DNA of 64,000 nucleotides from an uncultured Oscillospiraceae bacterium (GCA_950075865.1 CATMVA010000005.1:1-64000), one strand, 5' to 3'; counted from the first letter of the stretch, positions 22,562 to 32,434 are shown. Program-made: numbers and translations. The notes: generated by a model from the letters alone, not told the origin.

Positions 22562-24484
22562 ATGGCAGCCAAACGCAATATCAAAGGCATCACCATCGAG
22601 ATCAACGGCGATGTGACCAAGCTGGACAAGGCCTTGGGCTCGGTGGATAAGTCCCTGAAGACCACCCAGACCAACCTGAAGGACGTGGAAAAGCTCCTCA
22701 AGCTGGATCCAAAGAACGTGGAGCTGCTGGACCAGAAGCAGCGGCTCCTCTCCCAGGGCGTGGAGCAGACCGCCGAGCGGTACGAGACCCTCAAGAAGGC
22801 CATGGACGAGTCCACGGCCTCCAACCCCCGCTATGAGAAGTGGGAGCAGGCCCAGTCCTCCCTTCAGGGGCAGATCACCAAGACCGAGAAGGCCCTGGCC
22901 GCTCTGACCAAGGAGCAGAAAAAGCTGGAGACCCTCGGCTTTGACGCCGACACCAGCCAGATGCAGGACCTCCAGAAGCAGATCGACGCTACCAAAAAGA
23001 AGGCCGCCGCCCTTCAGCAGCAGATGGCCGACACCTACGAGGAGTTGGGCCGCCCCATCAGCATCGACCAGTACGACGCCCTCCAGCGGGAGCTGGTGGA
23101 GGCCAAGAAGGACATGGAGGACGCCGCCAAGGCCGCCGAGGATTTCTCCCCCGAGCTGGCCACCGCCGCCGCCAACGCCCAGGAGCTGGCTGGCAAGATG
23201 GACGGCGTCTCCTCCAAGGCCAAGTCGGTGAGCTCGGCCATGGCCCCGGTCACGGCCGGCATCACGGCCATCGGCGCGGCCGCTCTGGCCACCGTCCCGT
23301 CCACCGAGGACTTCCGGGCCAAAATGTCCATGTTGGAGGCCAACGCCCAGCGGACCGGCGTCAGCATGGACGTGGTGGAGCAGGCCTTCCGCAAGTTCAA
23401 CGCGGTATCCGGTGACACCGACGCCTCCATCGAGGCCATCTCCAACCTGCTCAACGCGGGCTTGGACAACAACAGTCTGCTCAAGGCCGTTGAGGATATC
23501 TCGGGCGCCGTCATCAGCTTCCCTGACACCCTGAAGATCGAGAGCCTGTCCGACAGCCTTCAGGAGACCTTGGCCACCGGCGAGGCCACCGGCCAGTATG
23601 CCGAGCTCTTGGAGCGTCTGGGCGTCAATCTGGACACCGTCAACACCAACATGCAGCAGGCCACCACCCTCGAGGGCAAGCAGACCATCGCCCTTCAGGA
23701 GCTGGCTAAGAACGGTCTCGGGGATCTCTACCGGGGCTGGGAGCAGAACAATCAGGGCCTCATCGACAACCGCAATGCCACCTTGGAGTTCCAGCAGGCC
23801 ATGGCCAACATGGCCCAAGTGGGCCTCCCGGTGATCACCACCCTCACCGAGATGGTGGCCGGCCTGGTCAACGGGTTCGCCGGGCTCCCCGAGGGCGTCC
23901 AGAAGACCATCGTGGTCATCGCCGCCCTGGTGGCCCTCATCAGCCCCATTGCCGGCATCGTCTCGGCCATCGCCGGCGCCCTGGGTGCCTTTGCGGCAGC
24001 CTCCGGCGGAGCAGCGGCCGCCAGCGGGGCCCTCAGCCTGTCCCTGGGCCACTGGCTCATCATCATCGGCCTGGTCACGGCCGCCGTGGCCGGTCTGATC
24101 GCCCTCCTCAACGTCCTGTTTGGTAAAAAGGACGATGTGGAGAACATGGACGTGGACTCCCTCACTTCGGGCCGTGGAGGCTCCTCTGGCGGCTCCGGCC
24201 GCTCCGGCACCGGCAGCATCCGGGGCTACGCCTCGGGCGGCGTCTTCGAGCCCAACAGCCCCATCCTCGGCGTCCTGGGAGACAACACCCGCGAGCGCGA
24301 GGTGGCCGCCCCCGAGTCCATGCTCAGCGAGCTGCTGGACGAAGCCCTGCTCCGGGCCGGCGGTCAGCAGCAGACCGGCAACCAGCCGGCCGCCATGATC
24401 CTTGACGGCCGCACCTTCGCCCGGCTGATCTTCCCGTACCTTCAGGGGGAGGCCCGCCGGACGGGCACCACCATTTCTACCTGA
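22562..24484 (+). CDS. Tape measure protein
   Basis: A 640-residue protein that sets tail length and may help DNA pass the cell envelope. Residues about 1-220 are coiled coil with heptad-like patterns. A middle region resembles the TP901 core (DFRAKMSMLEANAQRTGVSM at about 249), and about 450-520 is very hydrophobic (VVIAALVALISPIAGIVSAI and the following segment). The C-terminal tail is Gly/Ser-rich. At the usual ratio of about 1.5 angstrom per residue the tail would be about 95 nm. No lysozyme or peptidase domain is visible. Confidence 0.93.
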   Translation: MAAKRNIKGITIEINGDVTKLDKALGSVDKSLKTTQTNLKDVEKLLKLDPKNVELLDQKQRLLSQGVEQTAERYETLKKAMDESTASNPRYEKWEQAQSSLQGQITKTEKALAALTKEQKKLETLGFDADTSQMQDLQKQIDATKKKAAALQQQMADTYEELGRPISIDQYDALQRELVEAKKDMEDAAKAAEDFSPELATAAANAQELAGKMDGVSSKAKSVSSAMAPVTAGITAIGAAALATVPSTEDFRAKMSMLEANAQRTGVSMDVVEQAFRKFNAVSGDTDASIEAISNLLNAGLDNNSLLKAVEDISGAVISFPDTLKIESLSDSLQETLATGEATGQYAELLERLGVNLDTVNTNMQQATTLEGKQTIALQELAKNGLGDLYRGWEQNNQGLIDNRNATLEFQQAMANMAQVGLPVITTLTEMVAGLVNGFAGLPEGVQKTIVVIAALVALISPIAGIVSAIAGALGAFAAASGGAAAASGALSLSLGHWLIIIGLVTAAVAGLIALLNVLFGKKDDVENMDVDSLTSGRGGSSGGSGRSGTGSIRGYASGGVFEPNSPILGVLGDNTREREVAAPESMLSELLDEALLRAGGQQQTGNQPAAMILDGRTFARLIFPYLQGEARRTGTTIST

Positions 24485-24496
24485 GGAGGGAAGTTT

Positions 24497-24913
24497 ATGG
24501 GCCGCACGCCTATCGTCATGGACGGCGTCACCTACCACGTGGGCATCCTGTATGACCCGCCTCTGGAGGAATCCTTCCGCATCGAGGACGGCCCCAACGT
24601 GGGGGTCTCCCTGGCCGGCACCGACATCCGGGACATCCGGGGCACCTACTATGACCACACCCTCTATGTGGAGCCCGACCCCGCCTATCCGGCCGACTAT
24701 ACCGCCTTCTACCGGGCCATCTCGGCCCCCGTGGCCAGTCATACCGTCGTCATGCCCCACGATGACGGCGATATCACCTATGCCGCCAAGGTCCTCTCGG
24801 GCACCCGCGAGTACCACGGCCGGCTGCGGGGCCGCCGGCTCTGGAAGGGCCTGAAGGTCCAGCTCAAGGCCACGGCGCCCCAGCGCGTCCCCGGAGGTGA
24901 CGACAATGGCTAA
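24497..24913 (+). CDS. Distal tail-like protein
   Basis: A 138-residue beta-rich protein between the tape measure and tail hub genes, the place of the distal tail (Dit) protein, but shorter than usual. Recognisable parts are VTYHVGILYDPPLEESFRIE and RDIRGTYYDHTLYVE. GAGGAGG precedes the ATG. Its end overlaps the hub gene start. The Dit assignment is positional. Confidence 0.65.
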   Translation: MGRTPIVMDGVTYHVGILYDPPLEESFRIEDGPNVGVSLAGTDIRDIRGTYYDHTLYVEPDPAYPADYTAFYRAISAPVASHTVVMPHDDGDITYAAKVLSGTREYHGRLRGRRLWKGLKVQLKATAPQRVPGGDDNG

Positions 24914-27128
24914 CACCGTCACCTACCGGGGCGTCACTTATCCCCAGGCCGACATGACCGTGGGTAGCCAGTACGACGTCCAGTCTTTGGATAACCGCAA
25001 GCTGGAGGTGGGCAATTTCTCCTTTGAGATCCAGTCGGACGACCCCACCATCGTCAACTTTACCCGCAACGAGCCCCTGATCTACAACCATGACGGGGTC
25101 ACTGTGGGTATTTACTATGTCCAGAATATCAAGCGGACGGGGACCCGCTCTTACCGTATGGATGCCACCACCCGCCTCGATATCCTCCTTGGCGTGGATC
25201 ACTTTGGCGGGATCTACGACGCCGCCTCGGCCGCAGAGGTCATCACCGATATATGCAGCCCCATCCCGGTCCAGATCGACAAGGCCTTCGCCGCCGCCAA
25301 GCTCACCGGCTATCTCCCCATCGCTCCTAAGCGGGATAACCTGGCCAAGGTCCTCTTCCGCCTGGGCGCCGCCCTCAAGACCAAGGTGGACGGCTCCCTC
25401 CATGTCACCGCCCTCAAGCGCTCGGTCCGGGCCACCATCCCCGCCACCATGATCTACGGCGACGACGCCAACGTGGACTACCCGGACAAGGTGACCCGCG
25501 TGGTCCTCACCGAGCACCAGTATATCCAGGGCGCCGACACCGTCAACCTCTTTGAGGGCTCTGTTGCCGAGCAGACCACCCTCAAATTTACCGAGCCGGT
25601 CTATGACCTTGTGGCCACCGGCTTTACAATTGTGGAGAGCGGGGCCAACTACGCCGTCATCAGCGCCGGCACCGGCACCCTTACCGGCAAGAAGTATATA
25701 CATCAGACCCGCGAGGTGTCCCGCGAGGTCCAGACCGCCCCCACCGAAAAGGTGGAGACCGTGGACGACCAGACCCTTGTCACCATCCTGGAATCCTCCG
25801 CCATTCTGGACCGGCTGGAGCAGTATTATCTCCACCAAGACAGGATCCAAGCCTCTGTGGCCCGGCAGAACGAGGCCGCAGGCGACGTGGTGGCCGTCTA
25901 CCACCCCTACACCGGAGAGACCGTGGAGGGGACCATCGAGAGTCTGGACGCCGAGCTCTCCTATACCATCAAGGCCAGGGAGTCCATCCTCATCGGCTTC
26001 CGTCCCTTCGACCCCAACGCCGGCGTTTATAACCGGGTGGAGCTCATCGACACCGAGAAGGACTTCGTGGTGCCGCCTAACGTTTACAAGATCCGGGCCG
26101 TCCTCATCCAGGGCGGAAAGGGTGGCGGTAAGGGCAACACTGGTGGTTTGGAGGGTGCCTTGATTCACCAAAGCATATCAGAGAGCACCCGTAAGGGCGA
26201 GATCTACTGGGCTGCTGCCGGCGGTGAAGGTGGAGAGCCTGGGGATCCAGGAACTCCTGGAAAGGTCCGTATTGTGGAGATGGACGTAACCCCCGGACAG
26301 GTCATCCATGGCATCCCCGGTGTAGGTGGAGCCGGCGAAACGTCATCCGCTCCGGCCACAGAAGGCACGCACTCGGTCTTTGGCGATTTGAGCTCTGAGG
26401 AAGGCGCTATCTTGCCTGGTGGATGGGTAGAGGCTCTGTCAGGGACGCTCTACGCCACAACAGGGCGTCGCGGCATCAAGGGCGGCAACGGCTCCGGCAG
26501 AACCAATGATAGCCAGCACGCAATCAGCGCTGGTGAGCCAGTCACCATAGACGGGCAGACCTGGTCCCCTGGTGAGAGCTATGCCGATACCATTCAGCGG
26601 ATGGAGCACGGAACCTATAACAAAGACCACGGAAGCTATCAGGGCGCTTTGACCGGCTCCTCGGGCGGTGGCGCTGCCTATGGAGCGAATGGCGCTCCCG
26701 GCAAGATTCCTCCTGTAAAGGAGTACGCGTCTGACACCCAACTGATGTGGGGTGTTGCAGGACAAAGCGGAGGTAAATATCCTGTCATGCGGAAGTGGGT
26801 CGAGCCTGTGGACTACATTGTAGCCGAGCTCTATACCCCTGGAGGAAACGGAGCGAATGCCCTGCCATTCCCAGCTGAGACCACAATAGGCAAGGGCGGT
26901 CCAGGCGGAAATGGCGGCGGTGGTGTTGGTGCGCGATGCACCGCTCAGGTTACCAACAGTTATGCATCGGGAATCACGCCTGGAAAGGCGCTGGTATGGC
27001 TGAATGACGGCTATGCCGGATATGATCCTGTACCTGGAAAGGGTTCCGACGGCTCCGACGGCGGCCCCGGCGGGATCTTTGTATATTGGCATGTGGATGA
27101 GGAAGAGGAAGGAGTGTCGTTACCATGA
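24906..27128 (+). CDS. Tail hub/adhesin with glycine-rich C-terminus
   Basis: A 740-residue protein. The first 400 residues look like the tail-tip hub (Tal/gp44-like; strand-rich, with [20 protein letters not shown]). From about residue 410 the sequence becomes glycine-rich ([24 protein letters not shown] and others), similar in kind to phage adhesins with polyglycine helices that display receptor loops. No peptidase motif is visible. The glycine-rich half is lower in GC than the first half and is a good candidate for host-range change. Confidence 0.8.
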   Translation: MANTVTYRGVTYPQADMTVGSQYDVQSLDNRKLEVGNFSFEIQSDDPTIVNFTRNEPLIYNHDGVTVGIYYVQNIKRTGTRSYRMDATTRLDILLGVDHFGGIYDAASAAEVITDICSPIPVQIDKAFAAAKLTGYLPIAPKRDNLAKVLFRLGAALKTKVDGSLHVTALKRSVRATIPATMIYGDDANVDYPDKVTRVVLTEHQYIQGADTVNLFEGSVAEQTTLKFTEPVYDLVATGFTIVESGANYAVISAGTGTLTGKKYIHQTREVSREVQTAPTEKVETVDDQTLVTILESSAILDRLEQYYLHQDRIQASVARQNEAAGDVVAVYHPYTGETVEGTIESLDAELSYTIKARESILIGFRPFDPNAGVYNRVELIDTEKDFVVPPNVYKIRAVLIQGGKGGGKGNTGGLEGALIHQSISESTRKGEIYWAAAGGEGGEPGDPGTPGKVRIVEMDVTPGQVIHGIPGVGGAGETSSAPATEGTHSVFGDLSSEEGAILPGGWVEALSGTLYATTGRRGIKGGNGSGRTNDSQHAISAGEPVTIDGQTWSPGESYADTIQRMEHGTYNKDHGSYQGALTGSSGGGAAYGANGAPGKIPPVKEYASDTQLMWGVAGQSGGKYPVMRKWVEPVDYIVAELYTPGGNGANALPFPAETTIGKGGPGGNGGGGVGARCTAQVTNSYASGITPGKALVWLNDGYAGYDPVPGKGSDGSDGGPGGIFVYWHVDEEEEGVSLP

Positions 27129-28276
27129 GGACCCAAATAGTCAGCTGCACCCAGGCGTCCATCACCCTCGGCCGCGCCGGCGAGAACCGGGCCCAGGAGG
27201 TCATCTTTGACGTGGCCGCCTGGCGGTCCTCCTTCGGCCCCGGCGGGGTCTCTCTGCTGGTCCGCCGGCCCGGCGAGGCCCAGCCCTACCCCGTGGCCCT
27301 TGAGGACCGCGGGGACACTGTCGCCTGGGTGGTGTCGGATTTAGACACCGCCTTCCCCGGCTTTGGCCAGGCCGAGCTGATCTACTCGGTGGCAGAGACC
27401 GTGGTCAAGTCCCGCATCTGGCAGACCTATGTGGAGGAGGCTCTGGACGGCTCCAATCCCTCTGACCCCACCGCGGATCCCTGGGCCCAGTATGTGGCCA
27501 CCGTCATCCAGGCGGCCTCAGAGGCTCAGCAGGCGGCCCAGAGGGCCCAGGAGGCCCTGGACCATGCCCCCCAGATCCGGGACGGTTCCTGGTGGCTTTG
27601 GGACCCCAAGACGGGGGAATATGTGGACACCGACACCTCCGCCTCCGGCCTCCCCGGCCTCCAGGGGGAAACCGGCCCCGCCGGTCCTGCCGGCCCCCAA
27701 GGTCCTGCTGGTCCGCAAGGAGATGCAGGACCCGTTGGACCCGAAGGCCCCCAGGGCCCCAAGGGGGAAACCGGGGATCCCGGTCCCGAAGGCCCCCGAG
27801 GACCAAAGGGAGAGCCCGGAAAGGATGCCGTTCTGCCGGAGGAGGCCACGTTCAAAAAGGTCTCTGTGGTAGATCCAGAATCCACAACAAGTATCGTAAT
27901 GGATAAAGACGGCGTTCTTGCGAGCAATAACGGCTCGTTTGCTGCTGTGTTGATGAAACCCCATAATGGTTTTTGGCCAGGATCTGAAGGGACTGGATCT
28001 TTTGCGATTGAGTTCCAGTCAGATATTAACGACCCCAATATTACGACACCGGCGTTCCTTGAATCCTGGCTCTCTTATGATGATACTTACGCCCAGTTTA
28101 TTTTGCACTTGAGAGAGAGTAATTATAGCGGACTCTGTGTCAGAATCGATGCGGATACTACAGAGATTGCCAACGACGGTGACCTCACCACCAAAAAATA
28201 TGTGGACGCAACCATCGCCCACGAGATCGGAGAAATCAACAAGATCCTGGACAACATCAACGGGGAGGTGGTCTGA
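27125..28276 (+). CDS. Baseplate protein, BppU-like N-terminus with collagen repeats
   Basis: A 383-residue protein. Residues about 1-110 resemble the BppU N-terminal domain that docks to the tail tip. Then comes a helical linker, a collagen-like region of about 19 Gly-X-Y triplets (about 179-236, with [13 protein letters not shown]), and a C-terminal domain that trimerises or binds receptor. Collagen-like stalks are frequent in phage fibres. It starts inside the end of the hub gene and its stop overlaps the next ATG. The C-terminal domain is less GC-rich than the stalk. Confidence 0.85.
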   Translation: MRTQIVSCTQASITLGRAGENRAQEVIFDVAAWRSSFGPGGVSLLVRRPGEAQPYPVALEDRGDTVAWVVSDLDTAFPGFGQAELIYSVAETVVKSRIWQTYVEEALDGSNPSDPTADPWAQYVATVIQAASEAQQAAQRAQEALDHAPQIRDGSWWLWDPKTGEYVDTDTSASGLPGLQGETGPAGPAGPQGPAGPQGDAGPVGPEGPQGPKGETGDPGPEGPRGPKGEPGKDAVLPEEATFKKVSVVDPESTTSIVMDKDGVLASNNGSFAAVLMKPHNGFWPGSEGTGSFAIEFQSDINDPNITTPAFLESWLSYDDTYAQFILHLRESNYSGLCVRIDADTTEIANDGDLTTKKYVDATIAHEIGEINKILDNINGEVV

Positions 28277-29667
28277 TGGGCACCACGGCCGAAAAGCTCC
28301 AAAATATCCTTACCGCCAAGGCTGACATCGGCGCCGCTATTGTGGAGAAGGGCGGTTCTGTGCCCGTAAAGTTCATTGATTACGGCAAGGCCATTCGGGC
28401 CTTGCCGGCGGGGGGCGGGCCCTCCGCCGCCGATGAGCTCTGGGGCACCCCGGCTGATCCCGAGAAGGTCTACGCCGCAACCCGGCCGGCCCACTGGATG
28501 CCCATGCCCGAGCCGGCCCCGCTGGAGATCTACTTTCTGTTTGAGATCCCCGCCGGCGGAAGCGCCGCAATTGCCTTGAAGAGCAACACGGCAGATGAGG
28601 CCTATGAGGTTTCTGTTGGTCATGTAACAGATGGAGCTTATGTCCCCAAAAACACCTTCACGTTGGCCACCGGTGTAACGTGGGAAGCTGAGCTGGCCGC
28701 TGCGGACTACCCGGAATTTTCCGTTGGCGATTCCACCGTGCAGGTGATGATCCGGATGAAGTTTACTTCCTCAGCAAAAATGTGCCAGGTTGTAAAGCAT
28801 CCTAACAACCCAGATCGTGACTGCAATATCCTTGAAGTCAATGGGGATATGGGGTCCAAAGGTTATCTAGCGCAAATGGGAAGTACAACCTCTGCCGGGA
28901 AACTGACAAAGCTGCGATATTTTAAGATGAAAAATCAAAACAGCGCAACAACTGGTAATCCGATATTGACTGTCGGTTCCTACTTTGCATATTGCACGGG
29001 ATTGATTTGCGTGATGGATTTGGGCCAGCCCACTAATTCACCGCTCATGGGGACTTTTCGCGGGTGCTCATCCCTCATAGCGTATCCGATAGAGACTTTT
29101 TATGTCTCTGATGATGCCACAACTGTGAACAAAAACAATTCTGGGAGTAGACTGTTTGAGGGATGTAAGTCAATGACTGGAGTTTCTCCGCGCACCTTCA
29201 AAAATATGGTAAACAAATCTCAGATGTTGATGGGGTGCGAAGCATTGACCAGGCTTATAGGTATAGACATATCAAACAGTTCAAATATTTCAAAAATAAC
29301 CGCCGGATGCCTCGGTCTGATCTCCGTGGAAAATATTGTTGTGGGGAATAGCAGAGTTACATCACACGGTGAACCGATATTTAAGGGTCTTCCGTCATTG
29401 CGAAGGCTGACGTTTGCTCCAATGGCAACTGCATGGACGAGAGCGTTCGATCTAAATATTTCTTCTTGCGCCTTTAATAGGGCAGGCCTGGTGGAGTGTT
29501 TCTCCTCGTTGCCCACACTGGCTGCCGGGAACACCGCTTCCATCATCGTCTACGGCAACCCCGGCACGGCCGACCTGACCGCCGCCGACATCGCCATCGC
29601 CACCGCCAAGGGCTGGACCGTGGTGACCGAGGCGCTGGCCGAAACTACCGCAGAGGAGGGATCCTGA
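28276..29667 (+). CDS. Tail fibre with leucine-rich repeats (BspA-like)
   Basis: A 463-residue protein, probably receptor-binding. The first 45 residues (TTAEKLQNILTAKADIGAAI) match the anchor of phage tail proteins. From about residue 200 there are irregular leucine-rich repeats of the BspA type (FRGCSSLIAYPIETF, LFEGCKSMTGVSPRTF, MGCEALTRLIGIDISNSSNI). The coding region from about 28,800 to 29,480 is clearly AT-richer than both ends, so the repeat domain was probably swapped in. Confidence 0.82.
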   Translation: MGTTAEKLQNILTAKADIGAAIVEKGGSVPVKFIDYGKAIRALPAGGGPSAADELWGTPADPEKVYAATRPAHWMPMPEPAPLEIYFLFEIPAGGSAAIALKSNTADEAYEVSVGHVTDGAYVPKNTFTLATGVTWEAELAAADYPEFSVGDSTVQVMIRMKFTSSAKMCQVVKHPNNPDRDCNILEVNGDMGSKGYLAQMGSTTSAGKLTKLRYFKMKNQNSATTGNPILTVGSYFAYCTGLICVMDLGQPTNSPLMGTFRGCSSLIAYPIETFYVSDDATTVNKNNSGSRLFEGCKSMTGVSPRTFKNMVNKSQMLMGCEALTRLIGIDISNSSNISKITAGCLGLISVENIVVGNSRVTSHGEPIFKGLPSLRRLTFAPMATAWTRAFDLNISSCAFNRAGLVECFSSLPTLAAGNTASIIVYGNPGTADLTAADIAIATAKGWTVVTEALAETTAEEGS

Positions 29668-30248
29668 TGGTCCGTACATACAGCGTCAAGCGGGACGGCG
29701 CGGGGAAGAAGCTGGCGGCCAACTTTACTCTGGGGGAGCTGGCCTCCCACGACGGGGCCGATGTGGTCCTGCTGGACGATGAGCTGGTGATCCTGCTCCA
29801 GCAGATCCGGGACCATTTCAAGGCCCCGGTGATCATCCACAGCGGCTACCGCTCCCCGGCCCACAACGCCGCCGTTGGCGGCGTCAAAAACTCCCAGCAC
29901 ACCTTTGGCACCGCCGCCGACATTGTGGTCCAGGGGTACACCCCGCTGGAGGTGGCCCAGTACGCCGAACACCTGATGCCCAAGAGCGGCGGCATCGGGG
30001 TGTATCTGGACTTCACCCACGAGGACGTGAGGCTCACCCGCGGCCGCTGGGACAACCGGAGCGGCAGGGAGGTCACGGTGGCCGGGTGGCCGGGGTATAA
30101 GGCCCCCTGGTATCAGGACCACGGTGACTGGGCCCTGGCCCGCGGCATCACAATCAAGGCGGACAAGCCCAACGAGCCTGTCACACGGGCCGAGGTCTGG
30201 GCTATGCTTCACCAGCTGGCCCTCGCAATCAAAAAGGAGGAGATTTGA
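29667..30248 (+). CDS. M15-type endolysin with SLH-like tail
   Basis: A 193-residue zinc peptidase, likely the lysis enzyme that cuts peptide links in peptidoglycan. The M15 zinc motif is SQHTFGTAADIV, with His and Asp spaced seven apart (about residues 74 and 81), and a second site lies at TRGRW, after the HEDVR motif. The last 45 residues (DWALARGITI, then EPVTRAEVWAMLHQL) look like one S-layer homology repeat that could target the wall. GAGGAGGG precedes the ATG. It is followed 1 bp later by the holin. Confidence 0.88.
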   Translation: MVRTYSVKRDGAGKKLAANFTLGELASHDGADVVLLDDELVILLQQIRDHFKAPVIIHSGYRSPAHNAAVGGVKNSQHTFGTAADIVVQGYTPLEVAQYAEHLMPKSGGIGVYLDFTHEDVRLTRGRWDNRSGREVTVAGWPGYKAPWYQDHGDWALARGITIKADKPNEPVTRAEVWAMLHQLALAIKKEEI

Positions 30249-30249
30249 C

Positions 30250-30708
30250 ATGGACAAGATCAAGCTCGCGATCACGGGCGTTCTGGGCGCCCTCACGGCC
30301 TTCTGGGGCTGGTTTGGCTGGCTCCTGGTGGCCTGGGTGGTCCTAATGACCGCCGACATCTTCACTGGCATGGCGGCCGCCGCCAAGAACGGGGAGTGGG
30401 CCTCCAAGGCGGCCAGGGACGGCCTCTGGCACAAGGCGGCCTGCATCGCCGCCGTGGCCGTCTCGGGGATCCTGGACCTTGTGGTGGGCCAGATCCTGGC
30501 CACCGTCCCCGACCTGCTGCCCTTTACCTACACCACGCTGCTCTGCCCCTTGGTCCTTGTGTGGTATGTGCTCACCGAGGCCGGCAGCATCCTGGAGAAC
30601 GCCCAAAAGATGGGCGGCCGCATCCCGCCCTGGCTCCAGTGGGCGGTCAACGCCATGCGGAACCAGGTAGACGCCGCCGCTCCCGAAAAGGATCCTTCTG
30701 ATAAATGA
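30250..30708 (+). CDS. Phage holin (holin_4/TcdE type)
   Basis: A 152-residue membrane protein with about three to four hydrophobic segments (ITGVLGALTAFWGWFGWLLV, then CIAAVAVSGILDLVVGQIL and LLCPLVLVWYVL) and a charged C-terminus (EKDPSDK). It would open the membrane to release the endolysin. GGAGGAG precedes the ATG at 30250. It is the last gene of the late operon, followed by a strong terminator. Confidence 0.92.
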   Translation: MDKIKLAITGVLGALTAFWGWFGWLLVAWVVLMTADIFTGMAAAAKNGEWASKAARDGLWHKAACIAAVAVSGILDLVVGQILATVPDLLPFTYTTLLCPLVLVWYVLTEAGSILENAQKMGGRIPPWLQWAVNAMRNQVDAAAPEKDPSDK

Positions 30709-30710
30709 CG

Positions 30711-30745
30711 ACCGCCCCCGAGGTCATCCCTCGGGGGTGGTTTTT
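30711..30745 (+). terminator. Late operon terminator
   Basis: CCCCCGAGG and CCTCGGGGG pair around a 5-nt loop, flanked by ACC/GGT, and TTTTT ends the structure. It starts two bases after the holin stop. Confidence 0.93.
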
Positions 30746-30755
30746 GCTATCTGCC

Positions 30756-30777
30756 GTGAGCGTTTCTGTGAGCGTTT
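30756..30777. other. Right arm-type integrase sites
   Basis: GTGAGCGTTT at 30756-30765 and 30768-30777, same orientation and period as the pair at 101-122. In the circular phage these would flank the core at about 108 and 46 bp. No gene occupies 30,746 to 30,885 apart from this pair. Confidence 0.7.
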
Positions 30778-30885
30778 TTCTTCCGGAAAGTGGCATTTAC
30801 CGCCAAGAAATAAAACGGATGTTCCATAGTGCGAACAGACAAGGAGAAGGCAGAAACTACTGCAAGAGTAAGAAAATCCCCGGAA

Positions 30886-30940
30886 CCATTGCGGTTCCGG
30901 GAATTTTCTCTTTGGCGCAGAAGGAGGGATTCGAACCCTC
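30886..30940. repeat. attR core repeat
   Basis: Identical to bases 1-55. It covers the 3' end of tRNA-Ser(GCT) (30913-30940) and part of the terminator behind it (stem around 30880-30902, minus-strand direction). Confidence 0.95.
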
Positions 30941-31003
30941 GCACGGTTTTACCCGCCTACTCCCTTAGCAGGGGAGCCCCTTCGGCCACTTGGGTACTTC
31001 TGC
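30913..31003 (-). tRNA. tRNA-Ser(GCT)
   Basis: A 91-nt class II tRNA with a long variable arm. The acceptor GCAGAAG pairs with CTTCTGC, the discriminator is G and CCA is encoded. The anticodon loop CTGCTAA gives anticodon GCU for AGC/AGU codons. It is intact although the prophage is inserted in its 3' end. Confidence 0.97.
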
Positions 31004-31030
31004 ATGGCCGCAACATTGCGAAACGATATA

Positions 31031-31119
31031 TGGCGGAGAGAGTGGGATTCGAACCCACGGCTCCTTGCGGAGTCACCAGTTTTCAAGACTGGCTCCTTAA
31101 ACCACTCGGACATCTCTCC
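31031..31119 (-). tRNA. tRNA-Ser(TGA)
   Basis: An 89-nt class II tRNA. The acceptor GGAGAGA pairs with TCTCTCC, the discriminator is G and CCA is encoded. The anticodon loop CTTGAAA gives UGA for UCN codons. It lies upstream of tRNA-Ser(GCT) in the same direction, so the two are probably co-transcribed. Confidence 0.97.
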
Positions 31120-31246
31120 ACATATGGCCTTGTGGCCGCTAAACGCAACTGCTATTTTAGCATAACCATCCCCCGGTGTCAATAGCGCTTGTATCCTTTT
31201 TCCACGGATTTTTTTCGACCTGTGGCAGAAAAAGGAGGAAAAGCCC

Positions 31247-31275
31247 TTGCAAAATACCTGCATATAGGGTAAAAT
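31247..31275 (+). promoter_or_regulatory. efp promoter
   Basis: TTGCAA (31247-31252), 17 bp, TAAAAT (31270-31275), about 45 bp before the ribosome-binding site of efp. Confidence 0.7.
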
Positions 31276-31328
31276 ATCTTCGCATAAGTTTGAACTTTTG
31301 TTGAATACTTTTGAGGAGGATGATTCCA

Positions 31329-31898
31329 ATGCCTACTATTACCGCAGGTGAGTTCCGCAATGGCGTGACCTTTGAGATGGATGGTAAGGTCATGCAGGTC
31401 GTCGAGTTCCAGCACGTCAAGCCTGGCAAGGGGGCCGCTTTCGTACGAACCAAGATGAAGGATGTTCTGGGCGGCGGCGTGACCGAGACTTCGTTTAACC
31501 CTACTGCCAAGTTCGAGACGGCCTACATCGAGCGTAAGGACGCTGAGTATAGCTACAACGACGGCGATCTCTATTACTTCATGGATCAGGAGACCTTCGA
31601 TATGGTCCCTGTGGGCAAGGCTGACCTTCCTGACGGTTTTGCCTTCGTGAAGGAGAACACTGTGTGTAAGCTGATGATTTATAAGGAGAAGGTGGTGGGC
31701 GTTGAGGCCCCCAACTTTGTGGAACTGGAGATCACTGAGACTGACCCCGGCTTCCGCGGCGACACGGCCACCAACGTGACCAAGCCCGCCACTGTGGAGA
31801 CCGGCGCCGAGATTAAGGTGCCCCTCTTCATCAACCCTGGCGACAAGATCAAGATTGACACCCGCACCGGCGAGTACCTGGAGCGGTGCAAAAACTAA
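31329..31898 (+). CDS. efp: Elongation factor P
   Basis: A 189-residue translation factor that relieves ribosomes stalled at consecutive prolines. It has the KOW-like N-terminal domain with the loop [10 protein letters not shown], where K34 is the tip residue (modified in many bacteria), then two OB domains. The start at 31329 lies 8 nt after GAGGAGG. The size is normal for the family. It is followed 11 bp later by the CD1247-type gene, probably in one operon. Confidence 0.98.
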   Translation: MPTITAGEFRNGVTFEMDGKVMQVVEFQHVKPGKGAAFVRTKMKDVLGGGVTETSFNPTAKFETAYIERKDAEYSYNDGDLYYFMDQETFDMVPVGKADLPDGFAFVKENTVCKLMIYKEKVVGVEAPNFVELEITETDPGFRGDTATNVTKPATVETGAEIKVPLFINPGDKIKIDTRTGEYLERCKN

Positions 31899-31909
31899 AG
31901 GAGCATCTT

Positions 31910-32377
31910 ATGACGATTTCTGAAAAGGTCTCTTACCTGAAGGGTCTGGCTGAAGGCCTGAACCTGGATACCGAGAACTCCAAGGAAGGCAAGCTCATCT
32001 CCGTGATGATCGGCATTCTGGAGGAGCTGGCCCTTTCTGTGGACGAGCTGGAGGACGATGTGGATGCCCTGGGTGAGGAGCTGGACGCCGTTTCCGACGA
32101 CTTGAGCGATGTGGAAGAGCTGGTCTATGATGAGGATGAGGACGACGAGGAAGACGAGGATTTCTTCGAGGTCGAGTGTCCCTCCTGCGGTGCCGACATT
32201 GTGATCGATCAGGATGTGCTGGACGCTGGCACTGTGGAGTGCCCCGGTTGCGGCGAGACCTTTGCTCTTGACCTCTCCGACGAGGAGGAGAAGGGCTGCT
32301 GCGGACGCGGCCAGGGTGGCCATGGCTGCTGCCACAGGCACGACGGCGAAGAGGACGCCCCCGAGGGCGAGGAGTAA
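31910..32377 (+). CDS. CD1247-type zinc-ribbon protein
   Basis: A 155-residue acidic protein. The first 65 residues form helices (ISEKVSYLKGLAEGLNLD is the hallmark of the CD1247 N-terminal domain known from Clostridia). Then a long Asp/Glu stretch, a zinc ribbon (CPSCGADIVIDQDVLDAGTV with CPGCG) and a Cys/His-rich end (GCCGRGQGGHGCCHRHDG). Function unknown; it follows efp in many Clostridia as far as I recall. A strong terminator closes the unit. Confidence 0.82.
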   Translation: MTISEKVSYLKGLAEGLNLDTENSKEGKLISVMIGILEELALSVDELEDDVDALGEELDAVSDDLSDVEELVYDEDEDDEEDEDFFEVECPSCGADIVIDQDVLDAGTVECPGCGETFALDLSDEEEKGCCGRGQGGHGCCHRHDGEEDAPEGEE

Positions 32378-32388
32378 GACGGTTCAGA

Positions 32389-32421
32389 CAGCGGGAGGCG
32401 AACGGCCTCCCGCTGTTTTTT
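32389..32421 (+). terminator. Terminator of the efp unit
   Basis: CAGCGGGAGGC and GCCTCCCGCTG pair perfectly over 11 bp around a 5-nt loop, followed by TTTTTT. Confidence 0.95.
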
Positions 32422-32434
32422 GGAGGGTGAAATT

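Larger units (their letters stand above)
1..30940. mobile_element. Siphovirus-type prophage in tRNA-Ser(GCT)
   Basis: A complete set of temperate phage modules lies between two identical 55-bp direct repeats. The order is integrase, repressor, early regulators, replication and partition, methyltransferase, terminase, HK97-type head, non-contractile tail with tape measure, adhesins, endolysin and holin. The right repeat overlaps the 3' end of an intact tRNA-Ser on the minus strand, so the phage entered there and rebuilt the tRNA end. The left repeat begins at base 1, so the true left end may lie just outside the window. Two genes may be damaged (methyltransferase frame; a 41-bp duplication), but all structural genes are open, so the prophage could still be active. 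Confidence 0.96.

Noticed and set aside
22484-24922. 812-codon minus-strand open frame opposite the tape measure gene
   Set aside because: Low-complexity Gly/Leu/Val product caused by the complementary strand of the tape measure codons.
30705-30968. 87-codon plus-strand open frame across attR
   Set aside because: It runs through the terminator, the att repeat and the tRNA, with no ribosome-binding site.
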